From contig NZ_AXAL01000017.1 of NCBI RefSeq assembly GCF_000472785.1, positions 107,848 through 171,847 of the forward strand: a stretch of DNA of 64,000 bases, read 5' to 3'. Made by a program: the position numbers and the translations under genes. Under the pieces are notes generated by a model. It worked only from the letters and a program-made list of their open reading frames with translations, made no database searches and had not been told where the DNA came from. This document shows, one piece after another, positions 45,401 to 53,118 of the stretch (positions are counted from its first letter, which is position 1; every line of letters begins with the position of its first letter). This stretch comes from Mesorhizobium loti CJ3sym (GTDB lineage: Bacteria > Pseudomonadota > Alphaproteobacteria > Rhizobiales > Rhizobiaceae).

Positions 45401-45837
45401 AGAAGCCGGGCGTGCTCGAAACGCTGCCGGACGGCTGGCATGACACCGGCGACGTCGTCTCTATCGATGAGGGCGGCTTCATCACCATTCGCGGCCGCGC
45501 CAAGCGTTTCGCCAAGATCGGCGGCGAGATGATTTCGCTGGCCGCGGTCGAGGCGCTGGCGGGCGAAATGTGGAAAGGCTCGTTGTCGGCCGTTGCTTCT
45601 GTGCCGGATGCGCGCAAGGGCGAGAAGCTCATTCTGATTACCGAGGCCGCCAACGCGACCCGCGCGGACTTCCTGGCCTTCGCCAAGGCGAATGGCGCCA
45701 TGGACCTGATGGTGCCCGCCGAAGTGCGCGTCGTCCCGAAAGTGCCGGTGCTCGGTTCGGGCAAGCTCGACTTCGCCGGCGTGACCAAACTGGTGCGGGG
45801 AGAGGACGCGCCCGCCGCCAAGGTCGAGGTCGCCTGA
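42430..45837 (+). CDS. Fused MFS (LplT-like) / PlsC acyltransferase / AMP-dependent acyl-ligase (Aas-like)
   Basis: The protein (about 1,135 residues) joins three units: an MFS lysophospholipid-flippase-like part (about 1-415; FWTQFLSAFNDNFLKNTLVF), a PlsC acyltransferase (about 430-620; NHVSFLDGP is the HX4D motif, FPEGRITVTGG the second block), and an AMP-binding ligase (about 640-1135; ILFTSGSEGTPKGVVLTH, GYGVTETAP). In E. coli these are separate LplT and Aas proteins that import and reacylate lysophospholipids at the inner membrane. ATG 42430 is chosen to fit the flippase start; ATG 42418 is in frame. It is preceded by three operator copies. Confidence 0.92.
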   Translation: MNTHLMLSRRFAPLFWTQFLSAFNDNFLKNTLVFLILFTLAAGQAASLVTLAGAVFMAPFLLLSALGGEIADRFDKALIARRLKFAEIAAAAVSVAGIALSSIPVLMTALLMFGIISALFGPIKYGILPDHLERKELPKANAWIESATFAAILGGTIAGGVVSADGIGVTVFGPIMMALAVGCWFVSRYIPSTGSAAPELVIDKNIFRSTWRQVSELRTDTRIWRAGLMTSWFWLIGAIVLSILPTLIKDSLGGDEIAVTVYLAVFAVSIAIGSAIAAWMSQGRIVLLPAPVGTALLALFGLHLAWTIWSMQPSPRAETLALFFAGPNTIRVAIDLAGMAIASAFLVVPTFAAVQAWSPEARRARVVAAVSIVNAGFMTVGGILVAVIQTKVSTGGILFGLAVANAVAAWLMLKFLPTNAFRDFVSILFRAFLRLEVEGMDNLKAAGKAPILALNHVSFLDGPLALTLTDEEPVFAIDYTIAQAWWMKPFMKLARALPLNPAKPMSTRTLIKVVQGGDPLVIFPEGRITVTGGLMKVYDGAAMVADKTGSMVVPVRIDGLEKSYFSRLSSQHVRRRLFPKVKVTILEPVKLEVPPELKGRKRRAAAGAALYQVMSDLVFRTQDIDKTVLEKIIQTANERGMGELAVQDPVTGSLSYGKLLTAAAVLGEKFQNLYADQQTLGIMLPNANGSCATLLGVMSAGKVPAMINFTAGAANILSACKAAEVRTVLTSRAFVEQAKLGAVVEEIGRSVDIVWLDDLRKTIGLKDKLLGLLRKSTPRARRLPNDPAVILFTSGSEGTPKGVVLTHRNILANAAQAASRIDFHSGDKVFNVLPIFHSFGMTAGMVLPLISGVPVYFYPSPLHYRIVPELIYASNATIIFGTDTFLSGYARTAHPYDFRSIRYCFAGAEPVKASTRMTYMEKFGVRILEGYGVTETAPVISINTPMYNRSGTVGKIMPGMEYRLDPVPGVDDGGRLFVCGPNVMAGYLRAEKPGVLETLPDGWHDTGDVVSIDEGGFITIRGRAKRFAKIGGEMISLAAVEALAGEMWKGSLSAVASVPDARKGEKLILITEAANATRADFLAFAKANGAMDLMVPAEVRVVPKVPVLGSGKLDFAGVTKLVRGEDAPAAKVEVA

Positions 45838-45842
45838 TCGAG

Positions 45843-45886
45843 GCGACGACGAGGCGACGCCGCGCTGAGGACCGTGGCGTCGTCGC
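45843..45886 (+). terminator. Possible hairpin after the acyltransferase/ligase gene
   Basis: GCGACGACG (45843-45851) pairs with CGTCGTCGC (45878-45886) across a 26-nt loop, 5 bp after the stop. No T tract follows, so this is a weak candidate for a terminator or 3' stabiliser. Confidence 0.3.
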
Positions 45887-45995
45887 TTGGCGAGCGCTCT
45901 GTCCGCTAACGAATATGTGATGGAACCACTCGCACGGCTTCAGCCTGCGGGGTGCTATAACGTTCTCGTGAATGTGGAACCTTGGAGGACAGACT

Positions 45996-46250
45996 ATGCT
46001 CACCAGATACATTCTGCCAATCGCAGTCGCAGCAGGCACATTGGCGCTTTCGAGCGTCGGCTCGCAGGCCCTGCCCATGGCAAAGCCTAGCGCCGCTCCG
46101 TTGCCAATCGAAAGCGTCGGCTGGAGATGCGGCCCCGGCTGGCACGTGAACCGGTGGGGAAATTGCGTGCCCAACCGTCGTCGCGTGATAATAGTCCGGC
46201 CGGGACACTGGCGGTACCATCACTACCACCACTGGCACCACCACTGGTAA
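45996..46250 (+). CDS. Small secreted Trp/His-rich protein, paralogue 1
   Basis: The 84-residue protein has a signal peptide (MLTRYILPIAVAAGTLALSS, cleavage after SQA). The mature part contains WRCGPGWHVNRWGNCVPN and ends in a His/Trp cluster, HYHHWHHHW. The two cysteines could form a disulfide; the tail could bind metal. It is a close relative of the gene at 51125. AGGA precedes ATG 45996. Small GCGPGWxxNxxGxCVP proteins are common in rhizobia but have no known role. Confidence 0.8.
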   Translation: MLTRYILPIAVAAGTLALSSVGSQALPMAKPSAAPLPIESVGWRCGPGWHVNRWGNCVPNRRRVIIVRPGHWRYHHYHHWHHHW

Positions 46251-46350
46251 TTACGGAGCGGATCGACGCGGCGCCGCCTCCAAAGCGGTATCGGCGTTTT
46301 CGCCAAAGGTGGCGTCCCCTGTGACGCCACCAGGGTTCCATTGCGCCGTG

Positions 46351-48105
46351 TTAACGGGCGGCGGCCACTGATTGAAGCTGTTGGGCACGGACACGCAGTG
46401 GGGTGGCTTGCGGGAACAGATGCAGTAGGCCTGAATCGACGCGCCGGCGCAGATGCGCATCCACTGCGGCGCGATCCGTGCAGCCATGGAAGCTGCCGGC
46501 GCAATGGTCGCGCAGGCGCACGAGGTCGGTCATGACAGGCGACATCGGCAGGCCGGCGGCATCGAGCAGGCTGGCGCTGAGGAAGCCGACATCGAGCGGC
46601 GCCATCTCAGGCATTGGATGGCTGAGCGGGTGGTTGAAAGTGGTGAGCGTGTAGAAGGTGCGGTAGGCAATCGAATCCGGCATGGCCAGGGCGTCGTCGC
46701 CGGCGATGGCATCGACAAACGGCTTGGTCGCCGACGACTGGTGGTCGCCAAACTCGAGCACCACGGCGCCGCGTTTGCCGGCATCCGCCTTGCGGTCGTC
46801 GAGGAAATCCTGGAAGTCACCACGCGCCACAGCTATCCGGCGCAGATATTCGTTGACTTGGAAATCCCCCGAGAAAGGCTCGTCGGCGACCTTCAGGTCG
46901 GGCTCCATCCGGCCCTCATAGGGCGAGTGCGGGAACATGGTCTGGATTTCGAGGAACAGCGGGCGGCCGTCCTCCTTGCGATGTCTGGCGATGAACGCCT
47001 CGGCCGCATGGTAGTAGAAGACGTCGCGCAGATGATAGAAGGGCGCCGCGATGTCCTTGATGTCGAGCACGGTCTCGAAGCCGATCGATTTCAGGAACGG
47101 CCCTTCATTGACGAAGGTGAAATCCATCGGCGTCATGACGGCGGTTCGATAGCCACAGCGCGACAGCACCTCCGGCAGGGCGCCGGCCACCTTGTCCTGC
47201 AGCGTGATCGTCAGATACGGGCTTCGCCAGCCGAAATCGGCGGCTGAAAGGCCAGTCATCAGCGACAGATTGGTGATCCAGGTGCCGCCGCCAAAGGTCT
47301 CGACCTGCATTGGATGCGGCGTGCCTGCCCTGGGGGCGAACCTCTGCAGGAAGCCTGCCCCGCTGCTCACCTGAGGAAAGTTGCCGGGATCGGACTGGCT
47401 TTCGCTCAGCACGAAAAAGATATCCGGAAGGTTCGCCTCATCACCGCAGTCGACCGTGTCGGTGAAAGGTGTTTGCGGGGCAACGGCCTGCAGGCGCTTT
47501 TCGAATGCCTGCTCGACAACCAGGTTGCGCAGATCGAGCAGCGAGACGAAGAAGGCCGACATGTGCCGGCCCTGCATATAGTAGAAATAGCGGTCCTTCG
47601 ACGCCTCGGCCGGAAAGGTCAGTGGCACCAGAATGGCGAGCGCGACCATGACCAGAACGCGTGCCGACACCGGCCAGCCAATCCTTCGGTCGATCCGGAA
47701 CAACAGGATCGCGGCCGCGATGCCGAGCACCAGCGCAATGACAACCGGCAGGATCAGATAGAGGTAGGAGCCGAGCAGGAAGCGGTACACTTCCGGATCC
47801 CTCGACACGAAGACCGCGTCGTAGAAGTGCAGCGAAAAACCCTTCATCCTGAACTTGATCGCCGAAACCACGGTGACGAAGGCGATGCCCATCCAGGCGA
47901 GATAGACGGAGAAGGCAAGGCGCCCCGATGACAGGAACAGAAGTCCGGCAAGGGCCGCCACCAGCGCCAGCGAGAAGGGCACCGAAAGCCATTCGTGCTC
48001 GGCCCGGTTGGCGGCGAAGACACCAGCAAGACTGATCACGGCCAACGTCACCGGATGGCAGAGTAGCCAAAAGAGACGTTGAAGCTGAGCTGCAAATTTT
48101 CCCAT
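46351..48105 (-). CDS. Membrane-anchored sulfatase-fold (LTA synthase/OpgB-like) protein
   Basis: The 584-residue protein begins with about four to five membrane helices (residues 15-160), followed by a periplasmic alkaline-phosphatase/sulfatase-superfamily domain. The block VETFGGGTWITNLSLMTGLS resembles the nucleophile-Thr region of LTA-synthase-like enzymes, and LEFGDHQSS holds a probable metal-ligand Asp-His pair. Relatives transfer phosphoglycerol or phosphoethanolamine to glycans or lipids in the envelope. The donor and acceptor here are unknown. It stands alone. Confidence 0.85.
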   Translation of the reverse strand: MGKFAAQLQRLFWLLCHPVTLAVISLAGVFAANRAEHEWLSVPFSLALVAALAGLLFLSSGRLAFSVYLAWMGIAFVTVVSAIKFRMKGFSLHFYDAVFVSRDPEVYRFLLGSYLYLILPVVIALVLGIAAAILLFRIDRRIGWPVSARVLVMVALAILVPLTFPAEASKDRYFYYMQGRHMSAFFVSLLDLRNLVVEQAFEKRLQAVAPQTPFTDTVDCGDEANLPDIFFVLSESQSDPGNFPQVSSGAGFLQRFAPRAGTPHPMQVETFGGGTWITNLSLMTGLSAADFGWRSPYLTITLQDKVAGALPEVLSRCGYRTAVMTPMDFTFVNEGPFLKSIGFETVLDIKDIAAPFYHLRDVFYYHAAEAFIARHRKEDGRPLFLEIQTMFPHSPYEGRMEPDLKVADEPFSGDFQVNEYLRRIAVARGDFQDFLDDRKADAGKRGAVVLEFGDHQSSATKPFVDAIAGDDALAMPDSIAYRTFYTLTTFNHPLSHPMPEMAPLDVGFLSASLLDAAGLPMSPVMTDLVRLRDHCAGSFHGCTDRAAVDAHLRRRVDSGLLHLFPQATPLRVRAQQLQSVAAAR

Positions 48106-48227
48106 TGATATGCCTCAGCATAGTTTTGGGAAACTCTTCGATTATTTGCGCTGCAAGAACAAATCTATAGTGAATTTAACCTTAATGCCGGACCATGCGG
48201 CGTGAGTTTCAAGTTCGCGGTGGCGCT

Positions 48228-49466
48228 TCAGACAATGAGGCCTCGCATCGGCGTCACCGCGGCGGACTCCGGAAACACCTTGTCGCCAAGAACGGCAGCC
48301 GACAGCCCGAACTGGTCGGCGAGCAGCCCTTTCAGCACCGCCCTGACATCGCTGGTCGGGGCGAGATCGCGTTGCTCGTAAAGTTGTGCCGGCTTCAATC
48401 CCGGCCAGTCGGCGATGACGCGGCCGCCCTTGATCGCGCCGCCGGCGAGCAGCACCACCGTGCCGGTGCCGTGATCGGTGCCGACGGTGCCGTTGACCTG
48501 CGCCGTGCGCCCGAACTCGGTGATGGTGACGATTGCCGTGTCTTTCCAACGCTCGCCGAGGCCCTTTTCGAACTCCTCGAAAGCGCCGTCGAGGCCGCCG
48601 AGCAAGGTGGCGAGCCGTCCGGTCGCGCCGCCCTCATTGACATGCGTGTCCCAGCCGTCGAAGGCGAGTGCGGCAACCCGTGGCCCATCATCGGCCGCGA
48701 TCAGCCTGGCGGCGCCTTGCGCGGCCTGCCGCATGCCGGCGGCGCTGTCGAGGCCACCCTTCGGCTTCATCGGTTTGGAGCCCATCTGGTCGTCGAACGC
48801 CATCTTGTCGGCGTCGAGGCCTTTTCGCAGGGCCACCGCCAGCACCGGGTCGCGATGCTGGTAGAGGTCGAGAACCCGGGTCGCGAGATCGCCGGCCGGC
48901 GCCGGCAGCGATTGCGGCGCCCAGCCGAGCACGGGCGCTGCGCCGCGGATCACCAGCGGCGTCGAAGGCCCGACGGCCAAGCCGCCAAGCGTTGCCACGC
49001 GATCACCCGCCGGCAGGTTTTCCAGCGCCCGGTTGAGCCAGCCGGTGGCGACATGACCGGGGCCGGCAAAGCCGCTTTCCAGCACATCCTGGCCGTCGAA
49101 ATGCGAGCGTTCGCGATAGCCCGTCGCGGCGGCGTGCACCACCGCGGCCTGCTTTTTCTTGAACAGCCTGGCGAACACCGGCATTGCCGGATTGACCGCG
49201 AAGAAACCATCCAGCGGCAGCGCCGCATGCGGGCCGGTGAGCGAGAGAGCGATATCGCCATGCAGGCCGGCATAGTCGGGATCACCGACCGGACCGACCG
49301 CCGACAGGCCGTCAAGCGCGCCGCGCAGGACAATGACGATCAGGCGCGGATCGCGATTGTCGGCGGCCCGGGCGAAACGCGGCAGATAGGCCCAGGCAAA
49401 CAGCGCGCCGCCGGTCATCAGCATGGCGCGGCGGGACGGGTGAGGGGTTTCACACAGCAGGCTCAT
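48228..49466 (-). CDS. DUF1501 family protein with Tat-like signal
   Basis: The 412-residue protein has a twin-Arg leader (SRRAMLMTGGALFAWAYLP, cleavage after ARA) and the DUF1501 core (LIVIVLRGALDGLSAVGP, FDGWDTHVNEG, VTITEFGRTAQVNGTVGTDHG). DUF1501 proteins are sulfatase-fold-like, exported, and almost always paired with DUF1800, as here. Function unknown. It starts 49 bp after the DUF1800 stop. Confidence 0.88.
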   Translation of the reverse strand: MSLLCETPHPSRRAMLMTGGALFAWAYLPRFARAADNRDPRLIVIVLRGALDGLSAVGPVGDPDYAGLHGDIALSLTGPHAALPLDGFFAVNPAMPVFARLFKKKQAAVVHAAATGYRERSHFDGQDVLESGFAGPGHVATGWLNRALENLPAGDRVATLGGLAVGPSTPLVIRGAAPVLGWAPQSLPAPAGDLATRVLDLYQHRDPVLAVALRKGLDADKMAFDDQMGSKPMKPKGGLDSAAGMRQAAQGAARLIAADDGPRVAALAFDGWDTHVNEGGATGRLATLLGGLDGAFEEFEKGLGERWKDTAIVTITEFGRTAQVNGTVGTDHGTGTVVLLAGGAIKGGRVIADWPGLKPAQLYEQRDLAPTSDVRAVLKGLLADQFGLSAAVLGDKVFPESAAVTPMRGLIV

Positions 49467-49515
49467 GACGTGGTCTCCACTGGAGTTGTCGGTGCCGGGG
49501 GTATCTTGGCGGGCA

Positions 49516-51012
49516 CTATCGTCTCTGGAATTCCGGCGCCATCAGCAGCAGCGCCAGGCCTTGCTGCTTGGACTCGGCGCGGGCGATAGCTTGCCGTGTC
49601 TCCGGCGAGGCGGAGGGGCCGACGACGGCGTCGAGCATGTCGTTGGGATTGCCGATGTCCTTGACCTGGCGGGCCGCCTGCCAGGCGATATCGAGGCGGA
49701 TTTTCATGCCTTCGGCAGATGCCCAACTGTCCGCCTGGTCGGAAAAGCCGTTCGGCCCCGGCGGCTGCCAGAGCGGCTCGCCGAGCGCGTTGAGCCAGTT
49801 GAGCGACTGGCCGGGATCGATCGCCGGACCGGGGCCAGTTGCCCGGCGGATGGCGGCGATATAGTCGAAGGGCGAACGCATCTTGGCCAAGGGCGTCGAC
49901 CACGCCTCCGGCATGTCGATGAGGGTCGACGCCAGTGCCCTGAGATTGCCGTCGCTCTTGGTGAACACCTTGGCGAGCCGCGCGACCACCGCCGGCGGCG
50001 GCTCGTCCGATATGAAATGGCGGGCGAGCTCGGTGGCGATGTGCTGTGCCGTTGCCGGATGACTGGCGATGTCGTTGAGCGCGGCCTCGGCCTGGCCCAT
50101 GCCGCCGGCTGGATAGGTCTTGCCCAGCAGCACCGCGTCGCCCGGCTCATGGGCGTTGGCGTTGAAGACGGAACTGCCGGGTTCGCCCAGCCGTCCTTCC
50201 CGTCCGGCCATCGTCCAACCGGTCAGGATGTGGGCGAAGCTGGTGACATCGGCCTGGGTATAGCCGCTGCCGACGCCCAACGTATGCAACTCCATGATCT
50301 CGCGGGCGAGGTTCTCGTTGAGCCCGCGCTGGCGGTTCTTGCCGGCGCGAGAGTCCGGCCCGACCGATTGCTGGTTGTCGAGATAAAACAGCATCGCCGG
50401 GTGCCGCTCCACCGCCATCAGCATGTCGGCGAAGTGGCCGAGCACGAAGGGGCGGATGGCTTCCCGTTCGAAGGCACCGGCGCTGGCCCGCACAATGTTG
50501 TCCTTCGCTACCGAGACGCAGAAATGGTTCGACCAGAAATAGACGAGACGTTCGACGAAGCCGGCCTCGGCACGCAAGGCCTTGTCGAAGCGCGCCTGGG
50601 CCTCGGCGCGAAACAGCGTGGCCTCGATTGGCGGTGCCGGTTTGGGCGGAGCTGCGGGCGGCGGTACGGATTGGGCCGGCGTAACCTGGGCCGATGCGGC
50701 CTGGGCAGACATCGCCTGCACGCTCGCCGTCGCCGGCTGCGCTGGGGCAGTGGCCATATGCTCGCGGTCGAGCTTGCGTTGGAAATTTGCCGCCATGCTG
50801 GCGTGGATGGCTGACGTGCTGCCCAGCAGGCCGGCATAGGCCGGATCATCGAGCGAGATCAGCGCGATGTCGGGCTGCCGCAGTTCGGCCTTCAGGTAGC
50901 CGCGCGGGTCGCCGGCAATCCTGGCGCGGTCGCCCGGCCTTGCTCCAAGCCCGAAGCGGTTGGAGGCAACGAGAGCTGGATCTGGCGGGGAATTGGGCGC
51001 CGGGATAGCCAA
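49516..51012 (-). CDS. DUF1800 family protein
   Basis: The 498-residue protein shows DUF1800 blocks: ALVASNRFGLGARPGDR, RLVYFWSNHFCVSVAK, RGLNENLAREIMELHTLGVGSGYTQADV and FNANAHEPGDAVLLGKTYP. An additional Ala/Pro/Gln-rich segment (about residues 85-130) is inserted near the N-terminus. It starts with TTG 51012, GGAG 7 nt upstream. It is the first gene of the DUF1800-DUF1501 pair. No function is established; roles in envelope complexes are suggested only by context. Confidence 0.87.
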   Translation of the reverse strand: MAIPAPNSPPDPALVASNRFGLGARPGDRARIAGDPRGYLKAELRQPDIALISLDDPAYAGLLGSTSAIHASMAANFQRKLDREHMATAPAQPATASVQAMSAQAASAQVTPAQSVPPPAAPPKPAPPIEATLFRAEAQARFDKALRAEAGFVERLVYFWSNHFCVSVAKDNIVRASAGAFEREAIRPFVLGHFADMLMAVERHPAMLFYLDNQQSVGPDSRAGKNRQRGLNENLAREIMELHTLGVGSGYTQADVTSFAHILTGWTMAGREGRLGEPGSSVFNANAHEPGDAVLLGKTYPAGGMGQAEAALNDIASHPATAQHIATELARHFISDEPPPAVVARLAKVFTKSDGNLRALASTLIDMPEAWSTPLAKMRSPFDYIAAIRRATGPGPAIDPGQSLNWLNALGEPLWQPPGPNGFSDQADSWASAEGMKIRLDIAWQAARQVKDIGNPNDMLDAVVGPSASPETRQAIARAESKQQGLALLLMAPEFQRR

Positions 51013-51097
51013 GTCAGCTCTCCATTGCTGGGGCTTCCTGCACAACACGCAAGAAGCCCGTTCGAGCCGTTTCGTGCTTGTTCAACTGGGGTCGTGG

Positions 51098-51116
51098 GGG
51101 CCGGCGTGGCCGGCCC
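51098..51116 (-). terminator. Hairpin after small secreted gene 2
   Basis: GGGCCGGC (51098-51105) and GCCGGCCC (51109-51116) form a perfect 8-bp stem with a 3-nt loop, 8 bp past the stop of the small secreted gene on the minus strand. No T tract follows. Confidence 0.45.
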
Positions 51117-51124
51117 TGTAGCCC

Positions 51125-51403
51125 TTACCAGTGATGCCAGCGATGCCAGTGGTGATGCGGATGCCAGACGTAGAAGGCGGGGCCGGGCCCATAGTAATAG
51201 TGCGGGTAGACCACCACACGGTTGGGGACACAGCGGCCCCAGTGATTGGGATGCCAGCCAGGCCCGCAACCCCAGGCGACGTGCTCGACCAGAGCCGGGC
51301 CGGCAAGCGGCGCCAGTGGCATTGCCGAGGATGCCGCAACCGTAGCAACCGTTCCGGTCACCGCGAGAGCGGCGGTGATCGCGTATTTTGTCAGATAGTT
51401 CAT
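51125..51403 (-). CDS. Small secreted Trp/His-rich protein, paralogue 2 (probable ECF-sigma target)
   Basis: The 92-residue protein has a signal peptide (MNYLTKYAITAALAVTGTVA, cleavage after SSA) and the motif WGCGPGWHPNHWGRCVPN, then a Tyr/Pro stretch and the tail WHPHHHWHRWHHW. It is a paralogue of the gene at 45996. ATG 51403 is chosen since CGGAG lies 7 nt upstream (ATG 51409 is too close). Its promoter motif (51478-51511) matches that of the EF-hand gene, linking it to the sigma factor module just upstream. Metal binding at the envelope is plausible. Confidence 0.82.
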   Translation of the reverse strand: MNYLTKYAITAALAVTGTVATVAASSAMPLAPLAGPALVEHVAWGCGPGWHPNHWGRCVPNRVVVYPHYYYGPGPAFYVWHPHHHWHRWHHW

Positions 51404-51477
51404 GACCATGCTCCGAAGTTGTCCGAGATTGAAAACCTGTCGGTGCCAGATGGTCCGGCAGGTTCTGCCCTTCATTT

Positions 51478-51511
51478 GTTAAACGGGCCCCGTCGGCATT
51501 TTCCGTCGGTC
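51478..51511 (-). promoter_or_regulatory. Promoter-like motif shared with the EF-hand gene (ECF-type)
   Basis: On the minus strand GACCGACGG (51511-51503), a 17-bp spacer, then CGTTTAAC (51485-51478). The same two boxes with a 16-bp spacer occur before the EF-hand gene. The predicted start point is about 67 bp before ATG 51403. Spacing and a CGTT-like -10 box fit an ECF sigma promoter. Confidence 0.65.
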
Positions 51512-51512
51512 G

Positions 51513-51968
51513 TCAGGGCGATTTTTTTGGCGTCGTCGATGGCTGCGTCCCGCCGCGTCTTGCGAGCCCCTCCGCCAGCACGTTCCGATCGTCGGCGGAA
51601 CCTGCCGCCGCGAACTCTATGATGCGCTGCTCCAGCCTCGTGCGCACCGTGATGTCGGCGTTGCGGGCCCGCTCCAGCGCCGCCGACAGGGCTGCGGTGT
51701 CAAGGACGGGCTGGCGCAGCAAATCGGCCGCCTCGCGCCTGGCCTGCTGGCCGTCGAGGATGATGTCGCGCGACTCGCGGCGGATTTCGCGCAGTGCCTT
51801 GCGGAACAGCATGCGCTGCTGGTCGGGAAGCCTGCCGCCGGCCGCTTCCAGCGAATAGCCCTGGCCCGATTTGCCGCTTCTTATCCAGACAGCCCCGCCG
51901 GCAAGCGCACCGGCCAGGAAGACATTCAGCACCACCGACGCGATGACGAGGTTACGGCCTGTGCTCAT
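51513..51968 (-). CDS. Membrane-anchored CpxP/Metal_resist-like periplasmic protein
   Basis: The 151-residue protein has one N-terminal membrane segment (residues 8-28) and a helical, charged periplasmic part (LPDQQRMLFRKALREIRRESRD, ARREAADLL, ALERARNADITVR), the pattern of heavy-metal-resistance/CpxP-like sensors. ATG 51968 overlaps the anti-sigma stop by 4 bp. It may sense metal or misfolded envelope proteins and act on the anti-sigma factor, as CnrX-type proteins do; this is inference. Confidence 0.82.
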   Translation of the reverse strand: MSTGRNLVIASVVLNVFLAGALAGGAVWIRSGKSGQGYSLEAAGGRLPDQQRMLFRKALREIRRESRDIILDGQQARREAADLLRQPVLDTAALSAALERARNADITVRTRLEQRIIEFAAAGSADDRNVLAEGLARRGGTQPSTTPKKSP

Positions 51969-52417
51969 AGGTCTTCCTCGATCGTGTCGGCCTCGGGTCC
52001 GGCATCGCCGAACGCCGTCGCATTGGCATCGAGCACATAGTGGTCGGGCTGAACCTCGGGCGTGACGACGGTCACCAGGGCCAGTCCGGCGATGGCGCCG
52101 GCCAGGCCAACACCGGCAAGTCCCAGGCCCAGCCACCAGAACCGCTGTCGCCGGCGCTGGACGAGGTGCCGGTCGGCGACGCGCAGGATCGTGTCATGCA
52201 GCGCCTTGCCGGGATGTGGGACTTTGTGGCTGTCGAGCTGGGTGTCAAGCCTGCCGGCTTGCTTCAAGATGGCCTGGCCCGCCTCGTCTGAAGCAAAGGT
52301 CGTGGCAGCTTTACGCTCCGCTTCCGGCCAGCGCCGCAAATCGCCGCCATAGGCTTCGGCGAGCGCCGCGAAACGCCTGGCGTCCATTGCCGGTCCGTCT
52401 TCAGTATCCTCAGCCAT
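51965..52417 (-). CDS. Probable anti-sigma factor, single-pass membrane protein
   Basis: The 150-residue protein has a cytoplasmic part of about 90 residues (AMDARRFAALAEAYGGDLRRWP), a membrane helix (about 93-117) and a short acidic periplasmic tail. No zinc-binding HxxxCxxC motif is present. Its position between an ECF sigma gene and a membrane sensor-like gene identifies it as the anti-sigma partner. GGGGAAG precedes ATG 52417. Confidence 0.78.
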   Translation of the reverse strand: MAEDTEDGPAMDARRFAALAEAYGGDLRRWPEAERKAATTFASDEAGQAILKQAGRLDTQLDSHKVPHPGKALHDTILRVADRHLVQRRRQRFWWLGLGLAGVGLAGAIAGLALVTVVTPEVQPDHYVLDANATAFGDAGPEADTIEEDL

Positions 52418-52536
52418 TTGTCTTCCCCTTGCCCATTGGTTCCGCGTGCCCACGCGGTTTGGAAACGCGACAAACCGGCCCCCAGCCGGCGCTTGCAAGG
52501 CGCGATGAATGGCTGGCATTGATGGTCGCGCTCTTC

Positions 52537-53073
52537 TCAGTCACGGACGCCGTCCTTGGCCAGGATCATCTGCAAGGCCCGCCGGCCGCGCGAAAGCAGG
52601 CTCTCCAGCGCATCGACGCTGATCTCGAGCGTTGCGGCCGCCTCTATGTTGGACATCTCCTGATAGTAGACCAGGATGATCGCCTCGCGTTGGCGCGGCG
52701 CGATTGCCTGCAAGGCCTGCTCGATCCGATGCGGCTCTTCGCCGGCGTCGGGAAGCGGGGCAGGGTCGACCATTTCCGGCAATTCGTCTGTCACCCATTC
52801 GCGGCGCCGGCGCAGCCGGTCGTAGCACAAATTGAGTGTCACCCGGTGGATCCAGCTGTCGAAGCGCGCATTGCCGCGCCGCCAGCTCGAGGCATGACGC
52901 CAGATACGCACAAAGGTTTCCTGCGCGACGTCCTCGGCCTCCGCCGCGTCGCCCAACATGCGCACGGCAAGCGAAAGGATGCGCGGCAGCTTGCGCGCGA
53001 CCAGCGCCTGCACCGCCGCGGGATCGCCAGCACCGACCCGACGAACAAGCTCCTCGTCCGGATCGGCGCTCAT
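52537..53073 (-). CDS. ECF-type RNA polymerase sigma factor
   Basis: The 178-residue protein has region 2 (ILSLAVRMLGDAAEAEDVAQETFVRIWR, NARFDSWIHRVTLNLCYDRLRRRR) and region 4 (IEQALQAIAPRQREAIILVYYQEMSNIEAAATLEISVDALESLLSRGR is spread over its helix-turn-helix). The start is ATG 53073; GTG 53085 is possible. It is followed by its anti-sigma factor and lies between two genes that share a promoter motif, its likely targets. Confidence 0.92.
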   Translation of the reverse strand: MSADPDEELVRRVGAGDPAAVQALVARKLPRILSLAVRMLGDAAEAEDVAQETFVRIWRHASSWRRGNARFDSWIHRVTLNLCYDRLRRRREWVTDELPEMVDPAPLPDAGEEPHRIEQALQAIAPRQREAIILVYYQEMSNIEAAATLEISVDALESLLSRGRRALQMILAKDGVRD

Positions 53074-53118
53074 CGGCTGGCGCACTCCCGATATCCATTG
53101 CGCGTCATAGCCTCTTGG

